Source: CAYSLU01 sp964431965
Lineage (GTDB): Bacteria > Verrucomicrobiota > Kiritimatiellia > CAIKKV01 > CAYSLU01
NCBI GenBank assembly: GCA_964431965.1
Contig: CAYSLU010000095.1
Span: 1-20,909, forward strand
Length of the DNA stretch: 20,909 nt
Reading direction: 5' to 3'
Below the pieces are notes generated by a model that had not been told where the DNA came from, did not search any database, and saw nothing but the letters and a program-made list of their open reading frames with translations. Positions 14,409-20,909 of this stretch are shown here, one piece after another. The position numbers and the translations under genes were made by a program. Position 1 is the stretch's first letter. Each line of letters opens with the position of its first letter.

Positions 14409-14492
14409 CGGGACGGACGGAGCGTGCCGTCGGCTCGCGGCTTCTGTCCCGTGGGGCGGGCATGTGATAGAATTTCGGTGGAGGACGAGAAG

Positions 14493-15152
14493 ATGAAGAC
14501 GTTGCATCGGCGCCATTCAGCCGCCCGGTTGTTCCGGGACTGGGGGTTCACGCTCATCGAGTTGCTGGTCGTGGTCGTCATCATCGCGATCCTGGCCGGG
14601 ATCATCATCCGGGGAACCGCCTTCGTGAATCAGAAGGTCGGCCGGGCCCGGGCGATGGCGGAGATGCAGCAGATCAAGCATGCGATCGTCGAGTTTCACG
14701 CGAAGTACGGGATCTTTCCTCCCGTCTGGTCGAACCAGGTGGGGTTCGACCCGATGACGGGGGATCGCTACCCGGACACCATGGCGTATGTGTACATGGG
14801 CAATGTTCCCTGGGGAGCGCCTCGCAATATCGGGTACAGCACGGGGCTGGTGTACTACATCGGAAACGACGATATCGAAGGCTACGAGCTGTGGGCGCCC
14901 TACGTTGCGGATCTGATCAAGCGGGAGGGGGGGGGCGTAGGGCCAAGCAACCAGTTCTGCATGAACAACCCCGGGGCCGGGTGGATGTATTGGACCAACA
15001 ACTACCGGACGTGGCACGACCCGTGGGGCCGGCCGTACGTGTACGAATCGCATCCCAGCAACGACTACCAGTCGTTCTGGATCTTCTCGAGGGGGCCCAA
15101 CGCTTCCCGGAACGTTCCCGAAGACGATCTGGGCGTGAGTTCGGATGAATGA
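14493..15152 (+). CDS. GspG-like prepilin-type protein (first of three)
   Basis: The 219-residue prepilin has the cleavage site DWG|FTLIELLVVVVIIAIL, with G18 at -1 and the conserved Glu at +5 of the mature chain. The hydrophobic helix is followed by a large globular part ending in HDPWGRPYVYE (175-185), the 'DPWG' signature of GspG-type pseudopilins. It is larger than usual GspG (about 140) and rich in Trp and Tyr. ATG 14493 is preferred over 14424 because it gives a normal leader and follows GGAGG. It is separated from gspF by 84 nt containing a small hairpin. It is probably a major or specialised pseudopilin; which of the three GspG-like proteins forms the filament is not clear. Confidence 0.82.
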   Translation: MKTLHRRHSAARLFRDWGFTLIELLVVVVIIAILAGIIIRGTAFVNQKVGRARAMAEMQQIKHAIVEFHAKYGIFPPVWSNQVGFDPMTGDRYPDTMAYVYMGNVPWGAPRNIGYSTGLVYYIGNDDIEGYELWAPYVADLIKREGGGVGPSNQFCMNNPGAGWMYWTNNYRTWHDPWGRPYVYESHPSNDYQSFWIFSRGPNASRNVPEDDLGVSSDE

Positions 15153-15174
15153 ATTCGGTCATGGAAGAATCCCT

Positions 15175-15690
15175 ATGAGATCCCGGCAGGCATTCACGTT
15201 GATTGAGTTGCTCGTGGTCATTGCCATCATCGGCGTTCTGGCCGCCATTCTGCTGCCCGTTTACCAGAAGGCCCGGCTGGCGGCGCGGAAGCAGCGGGCG
15301 AACGTCGAAGTGCGCGAGTTGGCGCGATCGTGGAACTCGTACCTGAACGACTACCGCACCTGGAAGGGATCGGTGAAGACGGTCACCGAGATGGATAGCG
15401 CCGCAGTGGCCGTGTTGAAGGGGGACAAGACCGCGATGGGCAACGCGAACGATCGCGGGATCATGTACATGGAGTTCGAGCGGGATGTGATTGACTCCGG
15501 AGACAAGATGGTGGACCCGTGGGGGCGCGTCTACTTCGTGCGGCTCGATGGAAGCTATGCCAACAAGATCGACACGGGGACGGCCCATGGATCCGTGTCG
15601 CGCAACGTGGCCGTGTGGTCGGCCGGCGAAGACGGGCTTTCCACGACAACGGCGGGCACAACTGCGGATGACATCACGAGTTGGCAGTGA
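15175..15690 (+). CDS. gspG: GspG-type major pseudopilin candidate
   Basis: This 171-residue prepilin reads RSRQA|FTLIELLVVIAIIGVL, with Ala rather than Gly at -1, a tolerated variant. The C-terminal part contains DPWGRVY (114-120), VWSAGEDG (147-154) and TADDITSW (163-170), which closely follow the GspG C-terminus where these residues build the calcium-binding site. It is the best match to GspG among the three GspG-like genes. ATG 15175 (GGAAG upstream) gives a 6-residue leader; an earlier ATG at 15145 would overlap the previous stop codon by 8 nt and remains possible. GspG forms the shaft of the type II pseudopilus. Confidence 0.84.
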   Translation: MRSRQAFTLIELLVVIAIIGVLAAILLPVYQKARLAARKQRANVEVRELARSWNSYLNDYRTWKGSVKTVTEMDSAAVAVLKGDKTAMGNANDRGIMYMEFERDVIDSGDKMVDPWGRVYFVRLDGSYANKIDTGTAHGSVSRNVAVWSAGEDGLSTTTAGTTADDITSWQ

Positions 15691-15721
15691 TCCTTGAGGC
15701 CGGGCTTAGGCAGGCAGTTCC

Positions 15722-16174
15722 ATGAGCAGACGACAGCACATCCGCAAGAGGGGCGACCGGCAGATCGGCGGATTCACGCTGATCGAAATGATCGTGGTCG
15801 TTGTGATCATCGCCGTTCTGGCTGGATTCCTCCTCCCGGCGGTGAATCGCGCGCGCTACAAGGCGAAGGTGCTGGACATGAACAACACCGCGGAGACGCT
15901 GGCCAACGCGATCCGCGCCTACCACCACGAATACGGCGAGTGGCCGCTTCAGGATCCGAGCAGGGGAAAGTCGTGGACGAACAGTCCCGCGGCGCTGAAG
16001 AATGAGCTCATCTTCCGGCTCGTGGCCGACAACAACCCCCGGCGCATGCCCTTCTGGGACAAGCTCGACGAAGTGATCGACCCCTTCGGCGGGCCGTACA
16101 ACGTAACGATTGATGTCATGCAGGATTTTGTGACGGTCGTATCGACGAACATGTCGGCGGCCGTTCGGAGATAG
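15722..16174 (+). CDS. GspG-like prepilin-type protein (third of three)
   Basis: The 150-residue prepilin has the site QIGG|FTLIEMIVVVVIIAVL (G17 at -1, Glu at +5). Downstream it has the GspG-like stretch NAIRAYHHEYGEWP (62-75) and DPFGGPYNV (120-128) but lacks the C-terminal WS.G.DG motif present in its neighbour. It lies 31 nt after that gene. The run of three GspG-like paralogues suggests duplication followed by specialisation. Whether it is shaft or minor component is unknown. Confidence 0.8.
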   Translation: MSRRQHIRKRGDRQIGGFTLIEMIVVVVIIAVLAGFLLPAVNRARYKAKVLDMNNTAETLANAIRAYHHEYGEWPLQDPSRGKSWTNSPAALKNELIFRLVADNNPRRMPFWDKLDEVIDPFGGPYNVTIDVMQDFVTVVSTNMSAAVRR

Positions 16175-16201
16175 GCGGATCTGCCTGCGGCAAGGACGGA
16201 C

Positions 16202-16744
16202 ATGATGGGAATCGGCTTCACGAGACACGGCGTCACACGCCCGGCGGCCGCGGCGCGGCGGCGCGGCGGGTTGGCGCGAGGGGGCTTCACGTTGCTGGAG
16301 CTGATCACGGTTCTGGCCATCATGATCATCATCATGTCCTCTGCGGTGGTTTCGATCGTGGGCATGCGGCGGGGCGCGGAGATGCGCAGCGGCATGTCGT
16401 CGCTGAGGACGACGATCGCGCTGGCCCGGCAGAGCGCCGTGACGAAGCGCGAGAAGGTGACCGTCCACTTTGCGATCAGGGACACGGGTGGCAACGGGCG
16501 CGATTTCTGGCTGTCCAACGACACGGGTACCATCAGCGAGACCAACCACCTCTCCCTGGGGTTGGAGTTTGCCCGCAGGGCCTTCGGTTACACGGCCTCG
16601 TCCTCACTGGAGTTCCGGCCGACCGGCGGATCGGGGTCGGCGTCGAATGCATTTGTGATCATAGGCGAGGTCAGCGGCACGCAGACGAACATCCTGAAGA
16701 TATACGGCTTGACTGGCCAGATGCGGACCGAGCTGTCCATGTAG
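16202..16744 (+). CDS. GspH-like minor pseudopilin (Verru_Chthon cassette D-like)
   Basis: The 180-residue prepilin has an unusually long leader of 28 residues, ending ARGG|FTLLELITVLAIMIII. The segment LRTTIALARQSAVTKREKVTVHF after the helix is typical of GspH (the '...AR..A..+...V' pattern), followed by a beta-rich domain with a G-rich loop and a C-terminal LTGQMR. It sits directly before the GspI- and GspJ-like genes, the usual H-I-J-K order of the pseudopilus tip. By order and length it also resembles protein D of the Verru_Chthon cassette; that assignment is from memory of the family layout. Two consecutive ATG codons at 16202 make the exact start uncertain by one residue. Confidence 0.8.
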   Translation: MMGIGFTRHGVTRPAAAARRRGGLARGGFTLLELITVLAIMIIIMSSAVVSIVGMRRGAEMRSGMSSLRTTIALARQSAVTKREKVTVHFAIRDTGGNGRDFWLSNDTGTISETNHLSLGLEFARRAFGYTASSSLEFRPTGGSGSASNAFVIIGEVSGTQTNILKIYGLTGQMRTELSM

Positions 16745-16756
16745 CGTGGAACGACG

Positions 16757-17257
16757 ATGAACGAGGAACGACGAGACCGGGTTGGCGGGTTCAGCTTGGT
16801 TGAGGTCTGTCTGGCCATCCTCGTTGTCGCGCTGGGGTTGCTGTCCATCTTCGGGCTTTTCCCGTTTGGGCTGCGCGCGAGCGAGAGCGCGGAAGGCGAT
16901 ACCCGGACTTCACTTTTTGCGGAGAGCGTGCTCGCCATGGCGCAGGCGAATGCCGCGACGATCTCGGTGTGGTCGGTGTGGACGGATGCGGCGCCGAAGG
17001 CGAACAACAAGTTCGTGAAGGCCGTCACCTCGCTTCCGCCGGGGGGCGAGCCGAGGGTGAAGTACACCGGGCTGTCCTCGAACGATGTCGTGCGATTCCC
17101 GAGTTCCTCCGAGAGCTGGATCCGGTACAAGCTGGATGTCGTTGATACGACCACGCCGCGGTTGAAGGGGATCGTTCTGCACGTGTGCCCGGGGCACTAT
17201 GGGACGTTCAAGAACGAAGAGCGGTTCTACACCGAGGTCTATTTTCAGGGGATGTAG
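16757..17257 (+). CDS. GspI/PilV-like minor pseudopilin (Verru_Chthon cassette B-like)
   Basis: The 166-residue prepilin has the site RVGG|FSLVEVCLAILVVALGLLSI (G11 at -1, Glu at +5). 'FSLVEVxxAxxVxxxGLLxxF' is characteristic of GspI/PilV/Verru_Chthon B proteins. The remainder is a short beta-rich domain ending FYTEVYFQGM, with no known catalytic motif. It starts 12 nt after the GspH-like stop and ends 23 nt before the GspJ-like gene, so the four tip-type pilins are cotranscribed. It is probably a minor tip component. Confidence 0.82.
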   Translation: MNEERRDRVGGFSLVEVCLAILVVALGLLSIFGLFPFGLRASESAEGDTRTSLFAESVLAMAQANAATISVWSVWTDAAPKANNKFVKAVTSLPPGGEPRVKYTGLSSNDVVRFPSSSESWIRYKLDVVDTTTPRLKGIVLHVCPGHYGTFKNEERFYTEVYFQGM

Positions 17258-17280
17258 CCCGTCCAACGGGCAGCCGTGCC

Positions 17281-17961
17281 ATGCGCATGTTCGAAAACAG
17301 GGAGCGGACGAGTCGAAGCGGCTTCACGCTGCTCGAACTGCTGGTGTCGATGGTTATCCTGGGCGTTATCGTGGTTATTTGCGGCCGGATCTTCGACCAG
17401 AGTACCGTGGCGTGGGACAGCGGGAGCCGGAAGGCCGAGTTGAACCTCACCGGGCGCGCGGTGGTGGACCTGATGGCCCAGGAGATATCGCAAGCGGTGG
17501 ACGACGGGCAGCTCCTGACGCAGCGGACCTATGAGTCCAGCTACATCACCAACCTGGCGTGGGGGGCCACCAAGATCCGGTTCATCACGCTCAATGGGAC
17601 GCCATCGAGCACCGCCCGCGCCCTCCGCTGGGTGGAGTACTGGCAGGATACGGACTCGACGGTGAGTCCGAGCGTGCCGGTTCTCAGGCGCTCGTCACGC
17701 TATTGGCCCAATGCTTCGTCCTATGCGGCGATGACGTGGGCCGGTTCGCCGAGGGAGACCGCTTCGGCCAACGAGGATGCGGCCGAGCATGTCACAGGAC
17801 TCCACTTCTACCCCTCGTACTCCGGCGGCGGGCTTCCGAAGTTCGTGGATGTTGAGGTCCAGGTGGCACGGCAGGAGGAGATTGACCGGGGCCTGACATC
17901 GAACTACGTGTATCGGACCCGGGCCTTCCTGGAGAATGCGAACGGACGCCGGTTCGAGTGA
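17281..17961 (+). CDS. GspJ-like minor pseudopilin (Verru_Chthon cassette C-like)
   Basis: The 226-residue prepilin has the site RSG|FTLLELLVSMVILGVIVVI (G14 at -1, Glu at +5). The phrase AVVDLMAQEISQAVDD after the helix matches the GspJ '...L.+dL..A...' pattern. Start codons at 17281 and 17287 are both possible; the former is used. A GTG (17958-17960) overlapping its stop codon could begin the next frame. It would form part of the tip complex with the GspI- and GspK-like proteins. Confidence 0.82.
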   Translation: MRMFENRERTSRSGFTLLELLVSMVILGVIVVICGRIFDQSTVAWDSGSRKAELNLTGRAVVDLMAQEISQAVDDGQLLTQRTYESSYITNLAWGATKIRFITLNGTPSSTARALRWVEYWQDTDSTVSPSVPVLRRSSRYWPNASSYAAMTWAGSPRETASANEDAAEHVTGLHFYPSYSGGGLPKFVDVEVQVARQEEIDRGLTSNYVYRTRAFLENANGRRFE

Positions 17962-18023
17962 AGACGGCGAACGCTGCCGTCCGGCTGAAGCCGCACAAAC
18001 GCACAGATCAGGGGCACAAGACC

Positions 18024-19949
18024 ATGCAGATACCCGGTGGGCTCGGATCGTCGCGGCGCGGCATCGCGCTCGTGATCGTGCTCGGCATGCTGTCCCTCAT
18101 GATGCTGCTTGGCGTGGCGTTCTCCGTATTCATGCGCACGGAGCGCATGGCCGCGGGGCATTTCAAGAACGACATGCGCGTGCGTAACTTGCTGAATGCC
18201 GGGCTGCACCGCGCGATCAGCGAAGCGGACGCGGACCTCACCAGCCGGTCGCTGGTCTACCCGGACTGGAACTCGTTCCCGGTATCTGTGCCGGCCGGCG
18301 TGACCCGGCCATCGACAGCGATCTGGGTCGGGGCNNNNNNNNNNNNNNNNNNNNNNNNNNNNNNNNNNNNNNNNNNNNNNNNNNNNNNNNNNNNNNNNNN
18401 NNNNNNNNNNNNNNNNNNNNNNNNNNNNNNNNNNTACCTCAGCATGGCGGACGGCACGGTCCATGCGCCGGAAGCCAATGTCGGCGGCAATGAAGAATCC
18501 CTTCTCTCCAACGAAACGGAAATCGTCGACGGCTTTGTTCAGTGCCTCGGCGTTTCGTCGGATGATGCGGAGGAGATCTTCACCAACCTGCTCGACTATG
18601 TCGATGCGGACTGTATTCCGCGCGACCTGGGCTCTCCGACGACCGAATCTGTGCCGATGATCAACGAGATCTCTGTGTCGAACACCCTCGTTCACGCCGC
18701 CGGGATGGTCCGCTCTGTCCTTCTGGTATCGATCGAATGGGCCTACCCCTTCGTGAAGCCGAGCCCCAATGCGTTCGAGATCAACTACGACATCACCATC
18801 ACCCCGTCGGCGGGTACGCCGGCGGCACTGATCCCCGTTGTGCCGCCAGGCCCGGTGGATTCGGAGTATGTGGCCGGCGATCCCCTGTATGTGAAGATGC
18901 ACAAGGCGGTCGAGATCTCGTGCGAGAGCCCGCCGGCATCGAACATGGTCGGTCGGACCGTACAGTTCACGGTCCGCGTCGGCGCTCAGGTCTTGCAGGG
19001 CGGAACCGTCGTCGATTCGGCGCCCTTCCCATTTGTGCCGGCTCAGTATTTCCAAGTCCAGACGCCGGCGACTGTGGTCCAAGCGCCTCCGGCTCCCTCC
19101 TCTCCTCAGCCATGCGGTCTGGCCGACGGCTGGGAATGTGTCGATCCTCGTTTCAACTGGGACCCGAACAATCCCGTTCTGTTCCAGTGGCTGAGGTACG
19201 CGCCGAACAGACCGGGCAGCCTTAATGCGACAAACGCAGCGACGTTGGACTGGTTTGCGGACTGGGGTGACGAGATTGACGGAGCGACGGAGATGTACGT
19301 GGCGGACGAGCCGCTTCGAACCGTCGGCGAACTGTCGTATGTCCTTCGCGGCAGTTCTTTGCTGGAAAGCATGTGGAGCACGATCCGTCTGGTGGATCGC
19401 GGGGTCACCCCCCTGGATCCGGTGCTCGATCATTTCTACCTCGACACGAACTCGGTTCTGCGCGGGTTGGTCAACCCGAACACGCGATCGCTGGATGTCC
19501 TGAAGGCTGTGTTCCAGGGGATGCCGGTGGACGAGTATCCCGGGGCCCCGGGCACTCCGCTCGTCGGAGGCGGGGGAGGGGCTCCGAGCGCGACGGCGCT
19601 CGCGACGGAGATGATCAAGCTGTCGGGCTCGTTCACCAACCGTTCGGATCTGGGGCATGCCGCCACGGTGATGAGCCTGTACGGCGCCACCGCTTCCCCG
19701 TTCCAGAAGGAGTCGTTTGTTCGCAACTCGGCGGGCCTGTTCCATCCCCGGCAGAACTATTTCCTGGTCATCGTGGCGGCGGAAGTCACCGAGGATGTCT
19801 TTCTGCAGACCGGAATCAAGCGCACCACGGTCCGTGCGGCCGAACGAGCCATCGCCGAGGTATGGCGCGATCCGTACCCCGTCAGCGTATCAGTCGGTCA
19901 GAAGATCAACCCGGCCTTCGTTCGCCTGTTCAAGATTCTGGAGGAGTAG
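18024..19949 (+). CDS. GspK-like pseudopilin (Verru_Chthon cassette A-like), interrupted by an assembly gap
   Basis: The protein begins MQIPGGLGSSRRG|IALVIVLGMLSLMMLLGV, a prepilin-type N-terminus without Glu at +5, which is the hallmark of the tip pseudopilin GspK. A helical segment (MRTERMAAGHFKNDMRVRNL) follows, as in GspK and PilX. With the gap counted as written it has 641 residues, far larger than E. coli GspK and comparable with the large Verru_Chthon protein A. ATG 18024 gives a normal leader; GTG 17958 would add 22 residues and overlap the previous stop. The gap of 100 N (18335-18434) leaves its true length and frame continuity unproven, although both sides lie in the same frame as written. 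It is expected to cap the pseudopilus. Confidence 0.75.
   Translation: MQIPGGLGSSRRGIALVIVLGMLSLMMLLGVAFSVFMRTERMAAGHFKNDMRVRNLLNAGLHRAISEADADLTSRSLVYPDWNSFPVSVPAGVTRPSTAIWVGXXXXXXXXXXXXXXXXXXXXXXXXXXXXXXXXXXYLSMADGTVHAPEANVGGNEESLLSNETEIVDGFVQCLGVSSDDAEEIFTNLLDYVDADCIPRDLGSPTTESVPMINEISVSNTLVHAAGMVRSVLLVSIEWAYPFVKPSPNAFEINYDITITPSAGTPAALIPVVPPGPVDSEYVAGDPLYVKMHKAVEISCESPPASNMVGRTVQFTVRVGAQVLQGGTVVDSAPFPFVPAQYFQVQTPATVVQAPPAPSSPQPCGLADGWECVDPRFNWDPNNPVLFQWLRYAPNRPGSLNATNAATLDWFADWGDEIDGATEMYVADEPLRTVGELSYVLRGSSLLESMWSTIRLVDRGVTPLDPVLDHFYLDTNSVLRGLVNPNTRSLDVLKAVFQGMPVDEYPGAPGTPLVGGGGGAPSATALATEMIKLSGSFTNRSDLGHAATVMSLYGATASPFQKESFVRNSAGLFHPRQNYFLVIVAAEVTEDVFLQTGIKRTTVRAAERAIAEVWRDPYPVSVSVGQKINPAFVRLFKILEE
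18335..18434. other. Assembly gap of 100 N
   Basis: Exactly 100 undetermined bases lie inside the GspK-like gene, the conventional size for a gap of unknown length. Any repeat, insertion or extra domain here is invisible, and the protein continuity across it is an assumption. Confidence 0.98.
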
Positions 19950-19958
19950 TCTGAAAGC

Positions 19959-20681
19959 ATGAAAAAGGGGTTCAGCATCATCGAGTTGCTGGTGGTGATT
20001 GGGGTCATCGCCATTCTGGGCGCCTTGCTCTTCCCGGCGTTCAACCGTGCGCGGGAGAAGGGGCGGGAGGCCGCCTGTGCGAACAATCTTCATCAGCTCC
20101 ATGTGACGTTCATCGATTTTGCCACCGACCATGACAACCGCCTGCCGTACGCGCGGACGTTCTATGCGAAGCATACCGACCAGCTTTGGCACTTGTACCA
20201 CGGGTGGGTTGCTGGGCTGAACTCCGCCGGAACGTCGCTGCCTTCGCCCGTCAATCAAGCCGCTGACCCTACCCCCACCACGGTCTACTATTTCTGGTCC
20301 GGCGTCGCCGGCCGTCTGAGCGTTGCGCAGGGACAGGTCTTCAAGCAGATGGGGGGCGTATACACGCCCTCGTACTCGCCCGGGAACTCGATGGGCGTGT
20401 TCCTGTGCCCGACTTTCGCCCTCAAGGAGGTCTGCGGACAGGAGGACCCGGTCCGAGGATACTCGATGAACGGGAACCTGAACTACCACAACATGTACGG
20501 CGTTTCCATGGCGGCCACCAACATCCTCCTGGGCGATGAGCAGCTCAGCGTGAGCGGGCTAATCGGAGCCAATGCTTCCGCCAATCAGTGGGACAGCTGG
20601 TTCCTGCCGGCGCAGCTGGCAACCAACCACACGGCGCAGGGGCAGTGCGTCTGCCTGGACGGACACGTCGAGAAGCGCTAG
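19959..20681 (+). CDS. Prepilin-type protein with H-X9-DG C-terminal motif
   Basis: The 240-residue protein has a very short leader, MKKG|FSIIELLVVIGVIAILGALLF, with Glu at +5. The helix is followed by AREKGREAACANNLHQL (31-47), the N-terminal pattern of the PVC-type pseudopilins (DUF1559 and relatives). Near the C-terminus, H224 is followed by nine residues and then D234-G235, the exact H-X9-DG signature of the prepilin-type processing-associated family. Such proteins are greatly expanded in Planctomycetes, Verrucomicrobia and Lentisphaerae; their cargo or function is not known. It lies 9 nt after the GspK-like gene and is the last gene of the cluster. The chain ends only five residues after DG, close to an insertion sequence. 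Confidence 0.88.
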   Translation: MKKGFSIIELLVVIGVIAILGALLFPAFNRAREKGREAACANNLHQLHVTFIDFATDHDNRLPYARTFYAKHTDQLWHLYHGWVAGLNSAGTSLPSPVNQAADPTPTTVYYFWSGVAGRLSVAQGQVFKQMGGVYTPSYSPGNSMGVFLCPTFALKEVCGQEDPVRGYSMNGNLNYHNMYGVSMAATNILLGDEQLSVSGLIGANASANQWDSWFLPAQLATNHTAQGQCVCLDGHVEKR

Positions 20682-20701
20682 TGTAGTGCGTCAGAAATAC
20701 C

Positions 20702-20729
20702 TTTACATAAGGCGCGAGTATCGTATGCT
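20702..20729 (+). promoter_or_regulatory. Putative promoter of the IS630-type transposase
   Basis: TTTACA (20702-20707, 5 of 6) and TATGCT (20724-20729, 4 of 6) are 16 nt apart, only 8 nt before the ATG at 20738, so the transcript would be almost leaderless. The stretch is AT-richer than the flanking operon, consistent with the end of a mobile element. Confidence 0.4.
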
Positions 20730-20737
20730 TCGCTTCC

Positions 20738-20909
20738 ATGAGAATCGCACCCGCGATTGTCCTGTCTTCGGAAGAACGGGCTACGTTGGACGGCTGGGCG
20801 ACGGCGCGCAGCCTGCCACTGCGATTGGTTCAGCGGTCGCGATTGGTCTGCCTCGCCGCCGATGGAGTTCAGAACCAGGAGATTGCGGCCCAGCTGAACA
20901 TGTCTCGCC
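20738..20909 (+). CDS. IS630-family transposase, N-terminal fragment cut by the window edge
   Basis: From ATG 20738 the frame is open to the window end and encodes 57 residues, beginning MRIAPAIVLSSEERATLDGW. The segments LSSEERATLDGWA.ARS.P.RLVQRSRLVCLAA and NQEIAAQLNMSR form the helix-turn-helix start of IS630 (Tc1/mariner superfamily) transposases. The DDE catalytic domain would lie to the right of the window. The frame begins 56 nt after the stop codon of the H-X9-DG protein, and the intervening sequence should contain the left inverted repeat. Whether the element is complete or active cannot be judged. Confidence 0.83.
   Translation, partial: MRIAPAIVLSSEERATLDGWATARSLPLRLVQRSRLVCLAADGVQNQEIAAQLNMSR

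Larger units (their letters stand above)
20679..20909 (+). mobile_element. Left part of an IS630-type insertion sequence
   Basis: IS630 elements insert at TA and duplicate it. Two TA dinucleotides, at 20679-20680 (inside the pseudopilin stop codon) and at 20684-20685, could be the left target site. The transposase start and a promoter match follow. The left inverted repeat cannot be confirmed without the right end, so the boundary is approximate. Confidence 0.6.

Noticed and set aside
17904..19745. Long minus-strand frame opposite the GspK-like gene
   Set aside because: It crosses the N gap and has Arg-rich translation without any recognisable domain, whereas the plus frame has a clear prepilin N-terminus.
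1..20909. CRISPR array, tRNA or rRNA genes
   Set aside because: No regularly spaced repeats, cloverleaf with CCA end, or rRNA core sequence was recognised in either strand.

Overview
The window looks like high-GC chromosomal DNA from an uncultured bacterium of the PVC group (Verrucomicrobiota, Kiritimatiellota or a close relative). Three things point there. A 51-residue gene on the minus strand (12746-12901) reads as the Chlamydiae/Verrucomicrobia 'small basic protein'. The pseudopilin cluster resembles the four-gene Verru_Chthon cassette. It ends in a prepilin-type protein with the H-X9-DG motif. A run of exactly 100 N inside one gene indicates a draft, probably metagenomic, assembly. Placement is inference from gene content; there is no rRNA gene in the window.

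Region 1 (1-5819) is carbohydrate-related. It holds a five-bladed-propeller glycosidase-like protein cut by the left edge, a GH1 beta-glycosidase, a DUF475/TerC-type membrane protein, an exported thioredoxin-fold protein without CXXC on the minus strand, and a divergently transcribed GH63-like (alpha/alpha)6 glycoside hydrolase.

Region 2 (5820-12734) is a compact one-carbon operon. In order it encodes a homocysteine S-methyltransferase-domain protein, a pterin-binding (methyl-THF) methyltransferase-like protein, formate-THF ligase (Fhs), FolD, a stand-alone AICAR transformylase, and an endonuclease/exonuclease/phosphatase-fold protein. Fhs makes 10-formyl-THF, FolD interconverts it with methylene-THF, and AICAR transformylase spends 10-formyl-THF on purines. 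The first two proteins correspond to the first two modules of MetH, but no cobalamin-binding module is present here.

Region 3 (12746-13124) is a small convergent/divergent hub. The small basic protein gene faces left, and a promoter-bearing spacer with two inverted repeats and a T-run separates it from the rightward cluster.

Region 4 (13125-20681) is a type II secretion/type IV pilus-like operon: a GspF/PilC platform protein, then eight prepilin-type proteins (three GspG-like, then GspH-, GspI-, GspJ- and GspK-like, then an H-X9-DG protein). The ATPase, prepilin peptidase and secretin are not in the window. Immediately after the last stop codon is the start of an IS630-family transposase gene, cut by the right edge.

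There is no tRNA, rRNA or CRISPR array that I can support, and no gene-free stretch longer than 300 bases. The strongest leads are the split methyl-transfer/one-carbon cassette, the odd N-terminal insertion in its pterin-binding protein, the short small basic protein gene, the eight-prepilin operon, and the insertion sequence abutting its last gene.
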